Shown: positions 32,656-41,686, counted from the stretch's first letter. The stretch: DNA of 64,000 nucleotides from an uncultured Lewinella sp. (GCA_937873655.1 CALMYQ010000225.1:23258-87257); one strand, 5' to 3'. Notes: generated by a model from the letters alone, not told the origin. A program made the numbers and translations.

Positions 32656-33807
32656 GTGAAGATCGATCAGAAAACAGGTATTCTGGGGGGCGGCCAATTG
32701 GGGAAGATGCTGGCATTAGCAGCTGGCAAATGGCACCTTCCGCTTTGGGCGCTGGACGCCGATGCGAACTTTCCGGCTGCGCCGTATGTGCCCCGGTTTG
32801 TAGAGGGTGATTTCAAAAACAAGGAAGACGTCCTCGCATTCGGCCGGGAGGTGGATGTACTGACCATCGAGATCGAGCATGTGAATATTGAAGCGCTTCA
32901 TCAATTGGAAGCAGAGGGAAAGCGCATTCATCCCAGGCCGGGAGCCTTGGAAATCATCAAGGACAAGGGGCGGCAGAAGCAGTTTTTTGCGGATCATGAT
33001 TTTCCAACTGCTCCGTTTACGGTATTCGAAGATGAAAAAGCGCTGCTTCGGGCCGTGGAGGCCGGTGAGGTGGCCTTTCCGTTCGTACAAAAAACGACCA
33101 CTGCCGGGTATGACGGTCGCGGCGTATCGATCATCCGGTCGGTAGAAGACCTGGAGACCCGGCTGCTGGAAGGGACTTGCCTGGCGGAAGAACTTGCGCC
33201 GATCGATAAGGAACTGGCCGTCATTGCCGCCCGGAATGAAAGAGGCGAGCTGGCCGCCTTTCCCGCTGTTGAAATGGTGTTCAACCCGGATGCCAACCTG
33301 GTGGAGCTGCTGCTTTGCCCGGCCCAGATATCCCCGGCCGTGGAAGCGGCGGCGGAAAACCTGGCCAAGGCCGTTATCGAAGCCTTTGACATCTGCGGTT
33401 TGCTGGCCGTTGAGTTATTTCTCACCAAAAACGGGGAAATATGGGTCAATGAAGTCGCGCCCCGGCCCCACAACAGCGGGCATCATACCATTGAAGCCTG
33501 TGTGACTTCCCAGTTTGAACAACACCTTCGCGGCGTGCTCAACTGGCCGCTGGGGAGCACCGAACTGGTCCGGCCCGCAGCGATGGTCAACCTGCTCGGC
33601 GCTGAAGGGTATGAGGGCGCTCCCGTGTTTGAGGGCCTGGAAGAATGCCTGCGCACGCCCGGCGTATATGTGCACAATTACGGCAAAACCACGACCAAAC
33701 CTTTCCGGAAAATGGGCCATGTGACGGTTGTCGGGAAAACCGTACAGGAAGTCCTGCACAAAGCCCATTGGGTGAAGGACCATTTACGGGTGATTGCAGC
33801 TTCTTAG
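32656..33807 (+). CDS. purK: 5-(carboxyamino)imidazole ribonucleotide synthase PurK
   Basis: A 383-aa ATP-grasp enzyme of purine synthesis that carboxylates AIR with ATP and bicarbonate. It opens with the preATP-grasp motif TGILGGGQLGKMLALAA, then has TAGYDGRGV, ELAPIDKELAVI, VAVELFL-like LLAVELFLTKNGEIWVNEVA and RPHNSGHHTIEAC. The GTG start at 32656 gives the standard N-terminus. purE is not in the window. A nitroreductase gene follows 117 bp downstream. Confidence 0.96.
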   Translation: MKIDQKTGILGGGQLGKMLALAAGKWHLPLWALDADANFPAAPYVPRFVEGDFKNKEDVLAFGREVDVLTIEIEHVNIEALHQLEAEGKRIHPRPGALEIIKDKGRQKQFFADHDFPTAPFTVFEDEKALLRAVEAGEVAFPFVQKTTTAGYDGRGVSIIRSVEDLETRLLEGTCLAEELAPIDKELAVIAARNERGELAAFPAVEMVFNPDANLVELLLCPAQISPAVEAAAENLAKAVIEAFDICGLLAVELFLTKNGEIWVNEVAPRPHNSGHHTIEACVTSQFEQHLRGVLNWPLGSTELVRPAAMVNLLGAEGYEGAPVFEGLEECLRTPGVYVHNYGKTTTKPFRKMGHVTVVGKTVQEVLHKAHWVKDHLRVIAAS

Positions 33808-33924
33808 GCCACCTTTGGGCGCATCACCACATTTCTTAACCTACATTATTGCATCCGGCGCCTTTTCTGCCCCAACTTTGTGCTGTCATTCTTGTTATAG
33901 TATCGGTTTCAACAAAAAACAGAC

Positions 33925-34506
33925 ATGAAAAGCATATTGGCCAAAGAAGCCCAAACGGATCACCCCGTATTGAGCCAGATCAAAAAAAGGTGGAGCGCCC
34001 GGTCTTTTTCGGACAAGCCCATTGCCGACCAGCAAATGAATACCCTTTTTGAAGCGGCCTCCTGGGCTGCCAGTTCCAATAATGAGCAGCCGTGGGAATA
34101 TTACTATGCGCATCGCGGCACGGAAGGTTTTCAGCAGATATGGGATACGATGATGCCCGGTAACCGGCCCTGGGCGCATAACGCGGCGGTGTTGGTGGTA
34201 GCGGTAGCCAGGAAAACGTTTGCCGCAACAGGCGGCTTTAACGCATCCGCAGAACACGATCTGGGCATGGCCAACGCCCATTTGTTGCTCCAGGCGGTAT
34301 CTCTGGAAATATTTGCCCACCAGATCGGCGGCTTCGACAAGGGTAAAATGGCGGATTTACTGGGGCTGGATGACCACCAGGCGCCGCTCTGCATCATCGC
34401 CCTGGGCTACCTCGATGAGCCGGAAAAACTGGAAGAACCCTACCGGACCCGCGAATTGACGCCCAGAAAACGGAAAGGGATCAGCGAATTTGCCCATCTG
34501 TACTGA
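33925..34506 (+). CDS. Nitroreductase-family FMN oxidoreductase
   Basis: A 193-aa nitroreductase-fold flavoenzyme. The FMN phosphate motif is RWSARSFSDKPIADQ (Arg-x-Ser-x-Arg), then AASWAASSNNEQPWEYY; the C-terminal half has LGMANAHLLLQAVSLEIFAH and the PLCIIALGYLDEP strand. It reduces nitro or quinone compounds with NAD(P)H; the natural substrate is unknown. The TGA stop overlaps by one base the ATG of the ATPase remnant that follows. Confidence 0.93.
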   Translation: MKSILAKEAQTDHPVLSQIKKRWSARSFSDKPIADQQMNTLFEAASWAASSNNEQPWEYYYAHRGTEGFQQIWDTMMPGNRPWAHNAAVLVVAVARKTFAATGGFNASAEHDLGMANAHLLLQAVSLEIFAHQIGGFDKGKMADLLGLDDHQAPLCIIALGYLDEPEKLEEPYRTRELTPRKRKGISEFAHLY

Positions 34507-34995
34507 TGTATGAATTGCACGGCCTGTCCTTCCGGGAATACCTGGAATTGAGTAACTTTCAAACCAAATTTGACTCAACTGGCCCAAAAAGCGGATATTC
34601 ATAGGAATACTGTTCTCAATTACCTGATCTATCTTGAAAACGCCCGTTTAATCAGGTTGGTGCAAGCAAAGGGCGCAGGTATATCGATACTGCACAAGCC
34701 TGGAAAAATTTATCTGAATAATAGTAATCTTGCTTTTGCGCTTGCAACTGACGTGCCGAATATGGGGACATTGCGGGAAACATTTTTTGCATCCCAAGTT
34801 GGAGTAAATCATTCGCTGACCATTCCGGACGAAGGAGATTTTCTGGTTGATGGCAAGATCTTATTTGAAATTGGGGGGCAACAAAAATCTCACCGGCAAA
34901 TAGCCGATCTTAACAATAGTTATGTTATCCGGGATGGAATCGAATTCGCAGTTGGGAAAAAACTCCCTCTGTGGTTGTTTGGCTTCCTGTACTGA
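34506..34995 (+). pseudogene. Truncated and frameshifted AAA+ ATPase with DUF4143 C-terminal domain
   Basis: From 34506 the sequence reads MYELHGLSFREYLELSNFQ, the typical mid-protein segment of DUF4143-type ATPases, and shifts by one base before 34570, where the C-terminal part continues (MTQLAQKADIHRNTVLNYLI, LENARLIRLVQ, ILHKPGKIYLNNSNLAFAL, LVDGKILFEIGGQQK). The N-terminal AAA+ region with its P-loop is missing and the loop that normally separates the two parts is deleted. So it is a decayed remnant, joined directly to the nitroreductase stop. The 3' part still forms a 141-codon open frame and could conceivably be made. Confidence 0.8.
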
Positions 34996-34996
34996 T

Positions 34997-35078
34997 TTTC
35001 AGCTTCGCTCAGTTACCAACAACTGACAACTGCCAACTGACAACTGACAACTGACAACTGAAGACTGCCAACTGACTA
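34997..35078. repeat. Heptanucleotide array (CAACTGA) with cttcgctcag block
   Basis: Starts ttcagcttcgctcagttacc, then about eight units of caactgac/caactgcc up to the sucC stop. Confidence 0.88.
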
Positions 35079-36278
35079 TTGAAGCACCTCGCTCACCAGG
35101 TCCGCAGCCTCCTGCAACAGGATGGCCGAACGCACTTTGAGTCCGGATTCATCGATGATCTTTTTAGCCAGGTCGGCATTGGTGCCCTGCAAGCGTACAA
35201 TGATGGGCACTTTGATGTCGCCGATGTTTTTGTAGGCATCCACCACGCCTTGCGCTACGCGGTCGCAGCGTACGATCCCACCGAAGATATTGATCAGAAT
35301 GGCCTTCACGCGCGGGTCGCGCAGGATGATGCGGAAGGCATTTTCTACCCGTTTGGCATCGGCCGTACCGCCAACGTCGAGGAAGTTGGCCGGTTCCCCT
35401 CCGGAGAGTTTGATGATATCCATGGTGGCCATGGCCAGGCCGGCGCCGTTCACCATGCAACCGACATTGCCGTCGAGTTTGACGTAGTTGAGCCCGAAAT
35501 CCTTGGCTTCGACCTCGGTGGGATCTTCCTCATCCAGGTCGCGCATTTCGGCTAAATCGGGGTGGCGGTAAAGCGCATTATCGTCCAGGGATACCTTGCA
35601 ATCGACGGCTATTACTTTGCCTTCACCGGTTACCAGGCAGGGGTTGATCTCAAATAGCGAAGCATCTGCACCCAGGAAAGCAGAGTATAAAGAGCCCACG
35701 AATCTGACCATTTCCTTGAAGGCCTGGCCGCTCAGTCCCAGGTTGAAGGCTACCTTGCGCGCCTGGAACGGCTGAAGGCCCAGCGTCGGGTCTACGTGTT
35801 CCTTGAAAACGAGGTGCGGCGTTTTTTCAGCCACTTCCTCGATATCCATCCCGCCTTCGGTGGAATAGATGATGACATTGCGCTTCTTCTGACGGTCCAT
35901 CAGGATGGACATATAGTATTCCTTGCAGGAGTCGAAATCGGGTTTGTACGCATCTTCGGCGATGAGCACCTTGCGCACCAGTTTGCCCGGGCCCGTCATG
36001 CCGCCCGGGGTTTGCGGGGTTTTCAGCATCATACCCAGGATATTGCCGGCTTGTTCCTTCAGCTGGTCGGCATTTTTGACCACCTTGACACCGCCGCCTT
36101 TGCCGCGCCCGCCGGCGTGGATCTGGGCTTTGACAATGGCAAAATTGGAGCCCGATTGCTCAGCGATCTTCGCGTATGCGGAAGCGGCTTCTTCTACCGT
36201 AGCGGCTACAATGCCTTCCTGAACGGCTACGCCGTAGCGCTTGAGCAGTTCTTTTCCCTGGTATTCGTGTAAATTCAT
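35076..36278 (-). CDS. sucC: Succinate-CoA ligase, beta subunit
   Basis: A 400-aa ATP-grasp subunit of the TCA cycle enzyme that makes ATP/GTP from succinyl-CoA. Seen: MNLHEYQGKELLKRYGV, the IHAGGRGKGGGVKVV loop, FEINPCLVTGEGKVIAVDCK, GCMVNGAGLAMATMDIIKL and INIFGGIVRCDRVAQGV. Length is standard. The alpha subunit sucD is not adjacent, as in several Bacteroidota where the two genes are separate. Confidence 0.97.
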   Translation of the reverse strand: MNLHEYQGKELLKRYGVAVQEGIVAATVEEAASAYAKIAEQSGSNFAIVKAQIHAGGRGKGGGVKVVKNADQLKEQAGNILGMMLKTPQTPGGMTGPGKLVRKVLIAEDAYKPDFDSCKEYYMSILMDRQKKRNVIIYSTEGGMDIEEVAEKTPHLVFKEHVDPTLGLQPFQARKVAFNLGLSGQAFKEMVRFVGSLYSAFLGADASLFEINPCLVTGEGKVIAVDCKVSLDDNALYRHPDLAEMRDLDEEDPTEVEAKDFGLNYVKLDGNVGCMVNGAGLAMATMDIIKLSGGEPANFLDVGGTADAKRVENAFRIILRDPRVKAILINIFGGIVRCDRVAQGVVDAYKNIGDIKVPIIVRLQGTNADLAKKIIDESGLKVRSAILLQEAADLVSEVLQ

Positions 36279-36524
36279 GCGTCCGGTTTGAATTTTTGCG
36301 CCCCAAAAGTAGGTATTTTGACCGGTTAATGAAAAATGCCGCCCGAGTTTTTCACCTGCGGTAATTTTTTCCGGAATTTTGGGGCCGGCGGGAATCGGGG
36401 TAGCGCGCAGGATGCCCTGCTATAATGGCCGATCCGACCCTCTTTCTGGTTTCAACGGGAATTTCATAAAATGACTTTTCGCAGCGGCCTGAAATCGCAC
36501 GCCGTTTCGAACCAACCGGGATCT

Positions 36525-36995
36525 ATGGAAAAGACGAATGCATTGAACACGCCCTGGAAAATGTGGTTGTACTACTTCCGCCATCTGCCGAGTCTGGTAT
36601 TCTGGGGCGTAAGGATACGATCGGTCAATGCGGAGCAGGCAGTTGTATCCATTCCTTTTTCCTGGCGTACCCAAAATCCGTTCAAATCCACGTACTTTGC
36701 AGCACTTTGCGGCGCCGCTGAACTATCTACCGGCGTACTGGCCATGCTGGCTATGGAAGGTCAGGGCCCGATTTCCATGCTGGTCGTTTCGCTGGAAGCC
36801 GATTTCGTAAAGAAAGCCAATACCCGTACAACCTTTACCTGCAATGGCGGCGCGGCCTTTCGGGAAACGATCCAAAAAGCGATAACGACCGGCGAAGGAC
36901 AAACCCTGACGGCCGTTTCGGAAGGCGTGCAGGCAACCGGTGAAAAGGTAGCGGAAGTGCGGGTCACCTGGTCGTTCAAAGTGAAGAAACGGTGA
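36525..36995 (+). CDS. DUF4442 (hotdog-fold, thioesterase-like) protein
   Basis: A 156-aa protein, started at the ATG at 36525 (MEKTNALNTPWKMWLYYFRH). DUF4442 members have a hotdog fold like PaaI thioesterases: VSIPFSWRTQNPFKSTYFAA near residue 45, then CGAAELSTGVLAMLAME (the long central helix) and LVVSLEADFVKKANTRTTF, and end EVRVTWSFKVKKR. Possible acyl-CoA thioesterase; the catalytic Asn/Asp cannot be set with confidence. In-frame upstream start 36471 is less likely. Confidence 0.8.
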   Translation: MEKTNALNTPWKMWLYYFRHLPSLVFWGVRIRSVNAEQAVVSIPFSWRTQNPFKSTYFAALCGAAELSTGVLAMLAMEGQGPISMLVVSLEADFVKKANTRTTFTCNGGAAFRETIQKAITTGEGQTLTAVSEGVQATGEKVAEVRVTWSFKVKKR

Positions 36996-37005
36996 GCTGG
37001 TAGCT

Positions 37006-37242
37006 GGATGCTGCCCGCCGTCGCTCTTTGGGAGCTATGGCGGACGGAGGATGCTGGATGACAGATACTGGATGCTGGTTCCTGGATGCTGGATGATAGC
37101 CCCTGGGGACTGTCAACTGCAGAACTAAAGACTGGATAATGACAGCTCGACGCATGATGATGCGTTGCTGCTTACGACTTACAACTAACAGACTTACGAC
37201 TAACAGACTTACGACTTACAACTAACAGACTTACGACTAACA
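37006..37242. repeat. Composite repeat, left copy of an inverted pair, ending 1 bp before aroB
   Basis: Blocks in order: gctgcccgccgtcgctctt, gggagctatggcggacgg, ctggatgctgg words, ctggttcctggatgctgg with atgatagcccctgggg, gacgcatgatgatgcgt, then an array of acttacgactaacag. The same blocks occur in the same order, reverse-complemented, at 44985-45235. The array runs up to the aroB ATG. Confidence 0.85.
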
Positions 37243-37243
37243 A

Positions 37244-38311
37244 ATGCATATTCTGCCACTATCGGACTACGACGTATTCATCGGAGATTGCCGGCCGGAG
37301 TTGAAGAAATTCCTCGACAGGCATTCGTATTCCCGGATCATTATTACGGTAGACGAAAATACCCGAAAATACTGTTTGCCCTACCTGGAAGACAGCCTTG
37401 CCGGTCAAAACCTGACCATCATCCGGATTCCATTCGGAGAGCTGCATAAAAACCTGGAGACCTGTCAGTTGATCTGGCAGGAGATGCTGAAAGCTGCTGC
37501 CGACCGCAAAGCCCTGGCCATCAACCTGGGCGGCGGCGTAATCGGCGATATGGGCGGTTTTTGCGCCAGCGCCTACAAAAGAGGGATTGATTTCATCCAG
37601 ATCCCGACCACTTTGCTGTCGCAGGTAGACGCTTCCATCGGCGGCAAGCTGGGTATCGATTTCATGCAGGTCAAAAACTGCATCGGCCTCTTTGCGGATC
37701 CCCGCGCGGTTTTTGTCGACCCCCATTTCCTGCGGACCCTTTCGGATCGGGAGATTCGCAGCGGATTTGCCGAGATCGTGAAACACAGTCTGATCGCGGA
37801 CCGGGAACAATGGCAACGGCTCCGGGAGATCACTTCCCTTAACGCCATCAATTGGGTGGAACTCATCGTCCCTTCTCTGAAGATCAAACAGCGGATCGTC
37901 AAAGAAGATCCTTTTGAAAAAGGCCTGCGAAAAGCCCTGAATTTCGGCCATACGATTGGCCATGCCGTGGAAGGGTTCGCGCTGGACGGGCCGCATCCGT
38001 TGCTGCATGGAGAAGCCATTGCGGTGGGCATGTTGTGCGAAGCCTGGTTGTCGCACCGCATCCTCGGACTGAGCAGGAGTGAACTGGATCAGATCGAGCA
38101 GTTCATCCTGCAATTGTACCCTTCTTTCGCATTTGAGGAGGAAGTCATTCCCGATCTGCTGGCCCTGATGTTGAATGACAAGAAAAACGAAGGGAAAGCG
38201 ATCAATTTCAGCCTTTTGCCCGCGATTGGTCAGGTGGCGGTCAATCAGACCTGCGAGGTGGAACTGATCCGGGAATCTTTGCTGTATTACGCAGAGCGGG
38301 TAGCGGTGTGA
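37244..38311 (+). CDS. aroB: 3-dehydroquinate synthase
   Basis: A 355-aa shikimate pathway enzyme converting DAHP to 3-dehydroquinate with NAD+ and Zn/Co. Motifs: NLGGGVIGDMGGFCASAYKR, QIPTTLLSQVDASIGGKLGI, SGFAEIVKHSLI, and the metal ligands in NFGHTIGHAVE and LLHGEAIAVGM. The start ATG at 37244 comes right after a short tandem array, so the leader has no visible promoter box. Possibly the transcript begins within the repeat region. Confidence 0.97.
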   Translation: MHILPLSDYDVFIGDCRPELKKFLDRHSYSRIIITVDENTRKYCLPYLEDSLAGQNLTIIRIPFGELHKNLETCQLIWQEMLKAAADRKALAINLGGGVIGDMGGFCASAYKRGIDFIQIPTTLLSQVDASIGGKLGIDFMQVKNCIGLFADPRAVFVDPHFLRTLSDREIRSGFAEIVKHSLIADREQWQRLREITSLNAINWVELIVPSLKIKQRIVKEDPFEKGLRKALNFGHTIGHAVEGFALDGPHPLLHGEAIAVGMLCEAWLSHRILGLSRSELDQIEQFILQLYPSFAFEEEVIPDLLALMLNDKKNEGKAINFSLLPAIGQVAVNQTCEVELIRESLLYYAERVAV

Positions 38312-38385
38312 ACGGCCGGCAGCGCTGCAATGCGTAAATTGGGCTGACTGTTTATGGATCTGTAAACCGATAATACCGATTATTT

Positions 38386-39240
38386 ATGAAAACACCTATT
38401 TTCCTGTTCCTGTTAATTCCCTGCATAATGTCCGCCCAATACCAGCTCACAGCAGATTCCCAGCGTCAACCCGGCGTTCCGGTCGGCAAGGTCACCAAGT
38501 ACACCTGGCACAGTACCGTTTACAACAATTACCGGGAATACTACGTCTATGTGCCCGCCCAATACAAGGCCGATCAGCCGGCGGCGCTGATGATCTTCCA
38601 GGACGGCCATACCTACGTAGATACGACCAACAGCTGGCGTGTGCCCGTTGTGTTCGACAACCTCATTCAACGGGGCGAAATGCCGCTAACCATCGGGCTG
38701 TTCATCACACCAGGGCACATATCGGAGGATATGCCCGAAAACCGGTTTCGCGCTTCCAACCGGGCCAACGAATACGACGAAATGGACGATACCTATGTGT
38801 CCATGCTCCTGAATGAACTCATCCCCGAACTGAAAAAGACCCTCAATATTTCCGACGACCGGAAAATGCACGCTATTTGCGGTTTATCATCCGGAGCCAT
38901 CTGCGCCTTTACCGCCGCCTGGCAAAGGCCGGATTATTTCCACAAGGTGTTGAGCCATATCGGCAGCTTTACGAATATCCGGGGCGGGCACAATTACCCC
39001 TTCATCATCCGGAAAAACAGCAAAAAGGATATCAAGATCTTTATGCAGGACGGCTCCAATGACCTCGACAACATTTTCGGGAACTGGTTCATCAGCAACC
39101 AGCAAATGGAAGCAGCCCTGAAATTCAAGGGCTACGAAGTGAAATCCGAATGGGGAACCGGCGGCCATGACGGCGAACACGGCGGCTCTATCCTGCCGGA
39201 ATCCCTGCGGTGGCTGTGGTCGGATGTGGTGAAAAAGTAA
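38386..39240 (+). CDS. Secreted esterase of the enterochelin esterase (Fes)-like / esterase D family
   Basis: A 284-aa alpha/beta hydrolase with a signal peptide (MKTPIFLFLLIPCIMSAQ). The nucleophile elbow is ICGLSSGAICAF near residue 165, the likely acid is in MQDGSNDLDNIFG, and the catalytic His in WGTGGHDGEHGG. The start VPVGKVTKYTWHSTVYNNYR and YVYVPAQYKADQPAALMIFQ match the Fes-like group that hydrolyses siderophore, glycolipid or carbohydrate esters. The substrate is unassigned. It is 74 bp behind aroB; kptA follows. Confidence 0.88.
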   Translation: MKTPIFLFLLIPCIMSAQYQLTADSQRQPGVPVGKVTKYTWHSTVYNNYREYYVYVPAQYKADQPAALMIFQDGHTYVDTTNSWRVPVVFDNLIQRGEMPLTIGLFITPGHISEDMPENRFRASNRANEYDEMDDTYVSMLLNELIPELKKTLNISDDRKMHAICGLSSGAICAFTAAWQRPDYFHKVLSHIGSFTNIRGGHNYPFIIRKNSKKDIKIFMQDGSNDLDNIFGNWFISNQQMEAALKFKGYEVKSEWGTGGHDGEHGGSILPESLRWLWSDVVKK

Positions 39241-39297
39241 CGCAAATGGAATTATTTTCCATTGTTGCCTGTTTAGAGGGGATTGAAACATAGAAAA

Positions 39298-39867
39298 ATG
39301 ATACCCGAAAAACAACAAATCCGGATCAGCAAGTTCCTCAGTCTCGTCCTGCGACATCAGCCGGAAACGATCGGCATTAAACTGGATCAACATGGTTGGA
39401 CCAGTGTTGCCGATCTGCTGGCCAAAATGAAAGATAACGGCCGCGCGCTGGATCTGGAAACACTCGAATACATCGTTGAACATAACCCCAAAAAAAGGTT
39501 CGCCTTCAATGAGGACCGCAAAATGATCAGGGCCAACCAGGGGCATTCCGTTCAGGTCGACCTGGGATATGAGCCGCAGGATCCGCCGGCGGTATTGTAC
39601 CACGGTACAGGGCGCAAGAACGTCGACAGCATTCTGCGAACCGGCCTGGTAAAAGGCGCCCGGCATCATGTCCACCTGAGTCCGGATGAGGACACTGCGT
39701 TGAAAGTCGGACAACGGCACGGCCCCCCGGTGATCTTTGAGGTACAAGCCGGCAAGATGCAGGCCGACGGGTATGCTTTTTTTGTTTCTGAGAATGGCGT
39801 GTGGCTGACGGAAGCTGTACCGGTAAAGTATATAGCGATTAAGGACCATTCGTTCCAGATAAATTAA
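39298..39867 (+). CDS. kptA: RNA 2'-phosphotransferase Tpt1/KptA
   Basis: A 189-aa enzyme that removes the internal 2'-phosphate of RNA using NAD+. Its catalytic Arg-His-Arg-Arg set is visible: KFLSLVLRHQPETIG, VLYHGTGRKNVDSIL, TGLVKGARHHVHLS, and the C-terminal FFVSENGVWLTEAVP. ATG at 39298 (MIPEKQQIRISKFLS); a TTG at 39283 in frame adds five residues. Bacteria lack the tRNA splicing that uses Tpt1 in yeast, so its role is in RNA repair or NAD-dependent RNA decoration. Confidence 0.95.
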   Translation: MIPEKQQIRISKFLSLVLRHQPETIGIKLDQHGWTSVADLLAKMKDNGRALDLETLEYIVEHNPKKRFAFNEDRKMIRANQGHSVQVDLGYEPQDPPAVLYHGTGRKNVDSILRTGLVKGARHHVHLSPDEDTALKVGQRHGPPVIFEVQAGKMQADGYAFFVSENGVWLTEAVPVKYIAIKDHSFQIN

Positions 39868-39969
39868 TATATGTTTTATACATAAATTTTCTTGTTAAGG
39901 GTAAAATGAATTTAGTTGGGTAGAAAATAATATATTTGTCTCTAAGTCGAGAGCACAACAAATTCGTGG

Positions 39970-40716
39970 ATGAAGAAACTACCCAATGCCCCTTTACAGG
40001 AAGTGATATTTGAAGCTAGGTGGGACTTGGAGATTGATCCCTATACTCAGCTTTTACACGATCCTGATTTTGAATTTGCATTAGGCAAATTCCAAGGTGA
40101 GGTAGTTAATGAATTTCCACTAGCTTTAAAAATTTTCCCTGATGGTATTCCGGTTACAATTCTTAATCAAAAGGTTTTATATCGATTTTGGAGAGGAGAA
40201 GATACTTGGCCTGTATTACAACTTGGACCTGGTATATTCACCCTAAATGATACTGAAAAAAACTATATTTGGGAAGATACCTATTTGCCTATGCTTAAAG
40301 ATGCCCTAGAAAAATTAGAACGATCTTATCCACGACAGATCAGGTTCAGTGAATACTCTCTTAGATATATTGATGTTGTACGAAAAGAAGAATACGAGCA
40401 GGCTTCCTGGCCTGAATTTCTCAACAAAAACATCAACTTTAACTTTGAAAACCAGTTTAACACTAGAGGAGAGTTGAATCGATTTCAGTTTAAACAGACA
40501 TTTGAGTTAGAAAACGGCAAAGAGCTAGAGATTACTTTGGCGACTGGTTTGAATAAACTTGGCGATCCGGTTTTCATATGGCAGACTGCTGTAAATTGCC
40601 GCAACAGAATAAACCGAATCGAACTTTTAAATTGGGTGGAAGAAGCCCATAAAGTTAACTCAGAAGTATTCAAAGAAATCTGTAAACCGCCATTTTATGA
40701 CAGTTTTATCACTTAG
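39970..40716 (+). CDS. TIGR04255-family protein, first gene of an AT-rich three-gene module
   Basis: A 248-aa protein with the opening of TIGR04255 proteins (KKLPNAPLQEVIFEARWDLE) and the middle block FSEYSLRYIDVVRKEEYE typical of them. Function is unknown; the family is scattered widely among bacteria and archaea and sporadic in related strains, which suggests mobile or defence-like behaviour (inference). No signal peptide. Base use is strikingly AT-rich (20 of 60 G+C at 40081-40140; 19 of 60 at 40261-40320). Its end overlaps the next gene by 20 bp, so they are translationally coupled. Confidence 0.8.
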   Translation: MKKLPNAPLQEVIFEARWDLEIDPYTQLLHDPDFEFALGKFQGEVVNEFPLALKIFPDGIPVTILNQKVLYRFWRGEDTWPVLQLGPGIFTLNDTEKNYIWEDTYLPMLKDALEKLERSYPRQIRFSEYSLRYIDVVRKEEYEQASWPEFLNKNINFNFENQFNTRGELNRFQFKQTFELENGKELEITLATGLNKLGDPVFIWQTAVNCRNRINRIELLNWVEEAHKVNSEVFKEICKPPFYDSFIT

Positions 40717-41179
40717 GGGTTTCGATATTCATTCCCAACGGGAAACATCCATCGTCTTGTCAACCTACTACAAGCAATTAACAGGTATATCTGACTATTT
40801 CATTTCGGGAAGTACCGTTTTTGAATTGCCAAATATCATTTCTGAAGATGTCAGGGAAATTTGGAACAAGCTCATTCGCTTCAAAAAATTACAAGATAAT
40901 TGGGATAGCTATGGGGCCCTTGCTCCTTCTGTTGTAGCAATTGAAGCGGCCGTTGATTTCATAAAGGAAGCTAATAGAACGAACCTTCCAATTTATTTCA
41001 CGGCACCAGGCCGAAATGGCGATGTTATGGTTGAGTTCAAAGGTCGAGGGACAAAGGCAGCGGAAATTTATTTCAACCCTGATGGTAGTAATGAACTCTT
41101 GCTTTTTGAGGATGACGAATGCAAATTGGAAAGCACGCTTGAAAAGGACAAGAAAGCATTAATTTCAATTTTTAAGTAA
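40697..41179 (+). CDS. Unknown cytoplasmic protein, second gene of the TIGR04255 module
   Basis: A 160-aa soluble protein, MTVLSLRGFDIHSQRETSIV, with no signal peptide or motif I can name. The C-terminal half is beta-rich and acidic: FTAPGRNGDVMVEFKGRGT, then AAEIYFNPDGSNELLLFEDD. A LQDNWDSYGALAPS segment near residue 70 resembles a sequence seen in small proteins that accompany TIGR04255 genes, but I cannot verify this. It overlaps its neighbour by 20 bp and is also AT-rich. Confidence 0.65.
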   Translation: MTVLSLRGFDIHSQRETSIVLSTYYKQLTGISDYFISGSTVFELPNIISEDVREIWNKLIRFKKLQDNWDSYGALAPSVVAIEAAVDFIKEANRTNLPIYFTAPGRNGDVMVEFKGRGTKAAEIYFNPDGSNELLLFEDDECKLESTLEKDKKALISIFK

Positions 41180-41181
41180 AC

Positions 41182-41543
41182 TTGGTTTTGAACAAAATTA
41201 TAATTGATAAAACGGATAAATTACTTCGAAGGGTTCAGTTTCTTGATCCGGCTTTTATCAAGCCGGATGGTTCTCCTGCGTCATCCAGTTTTCAGTTAAA
41301 AAAGGATGAAAGTGGCTTATCCGTTGACATTGAACGTTTGACGAACTATCCGAGGGCAATTCAAGATGTTTCTAGGTTTCGCCTTTTTTTCTAGATGCCG
41401 CTTTTACCGAAGCACTTGGCTTAATTAATGAGCATGATCCGCTTGAGGATAACTATGTGCACGCTTTAATTAGAGGCAATATCTCCAAAAGTATTTCAAG
41501 AAAAATGGCTCAAGCTTCAAAAAGAATACCTTTTCCAGATTGA
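41182..41543 (+). pseudogene. Third gene of the TIGR04255 module, frameshifted at a T7 tract
   Basis: From a TTG (41182; no ATG is available) the frame gives LNKIIIDKTDKLLRRVQFLD through VSRFRLFF and stops at 41392-41394, right after seven Ts (41384-41390). One base out, the sequence continues without stop as LDAAFTEALGLINEHDPLED, then NYVHALIRGNISKSISRKM and ends PFPD at 41543. Adding one T or removing two would give about 119 residues. So this is a broken gene, a slippery-tract switch, or an assembly error. It starts 3 bp after the second gene's stop, so the module is one operon. The downstream part looks conserved in style with the rest. Confidence 0.65.
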
Positions 41544-41686
41544 CGTCATCACTCTGTTTTTTTCTGTTCCTTAGTCAGCTTTGATGTAAAACAGTCCAAT
41601 GAAATATCCCCGGAAACAGGAACGTTTAATTTCCAACAAGTTTTCCACATTCGGGTGTAATCCGCTCAGTTTTAAAACTTTTTGCT

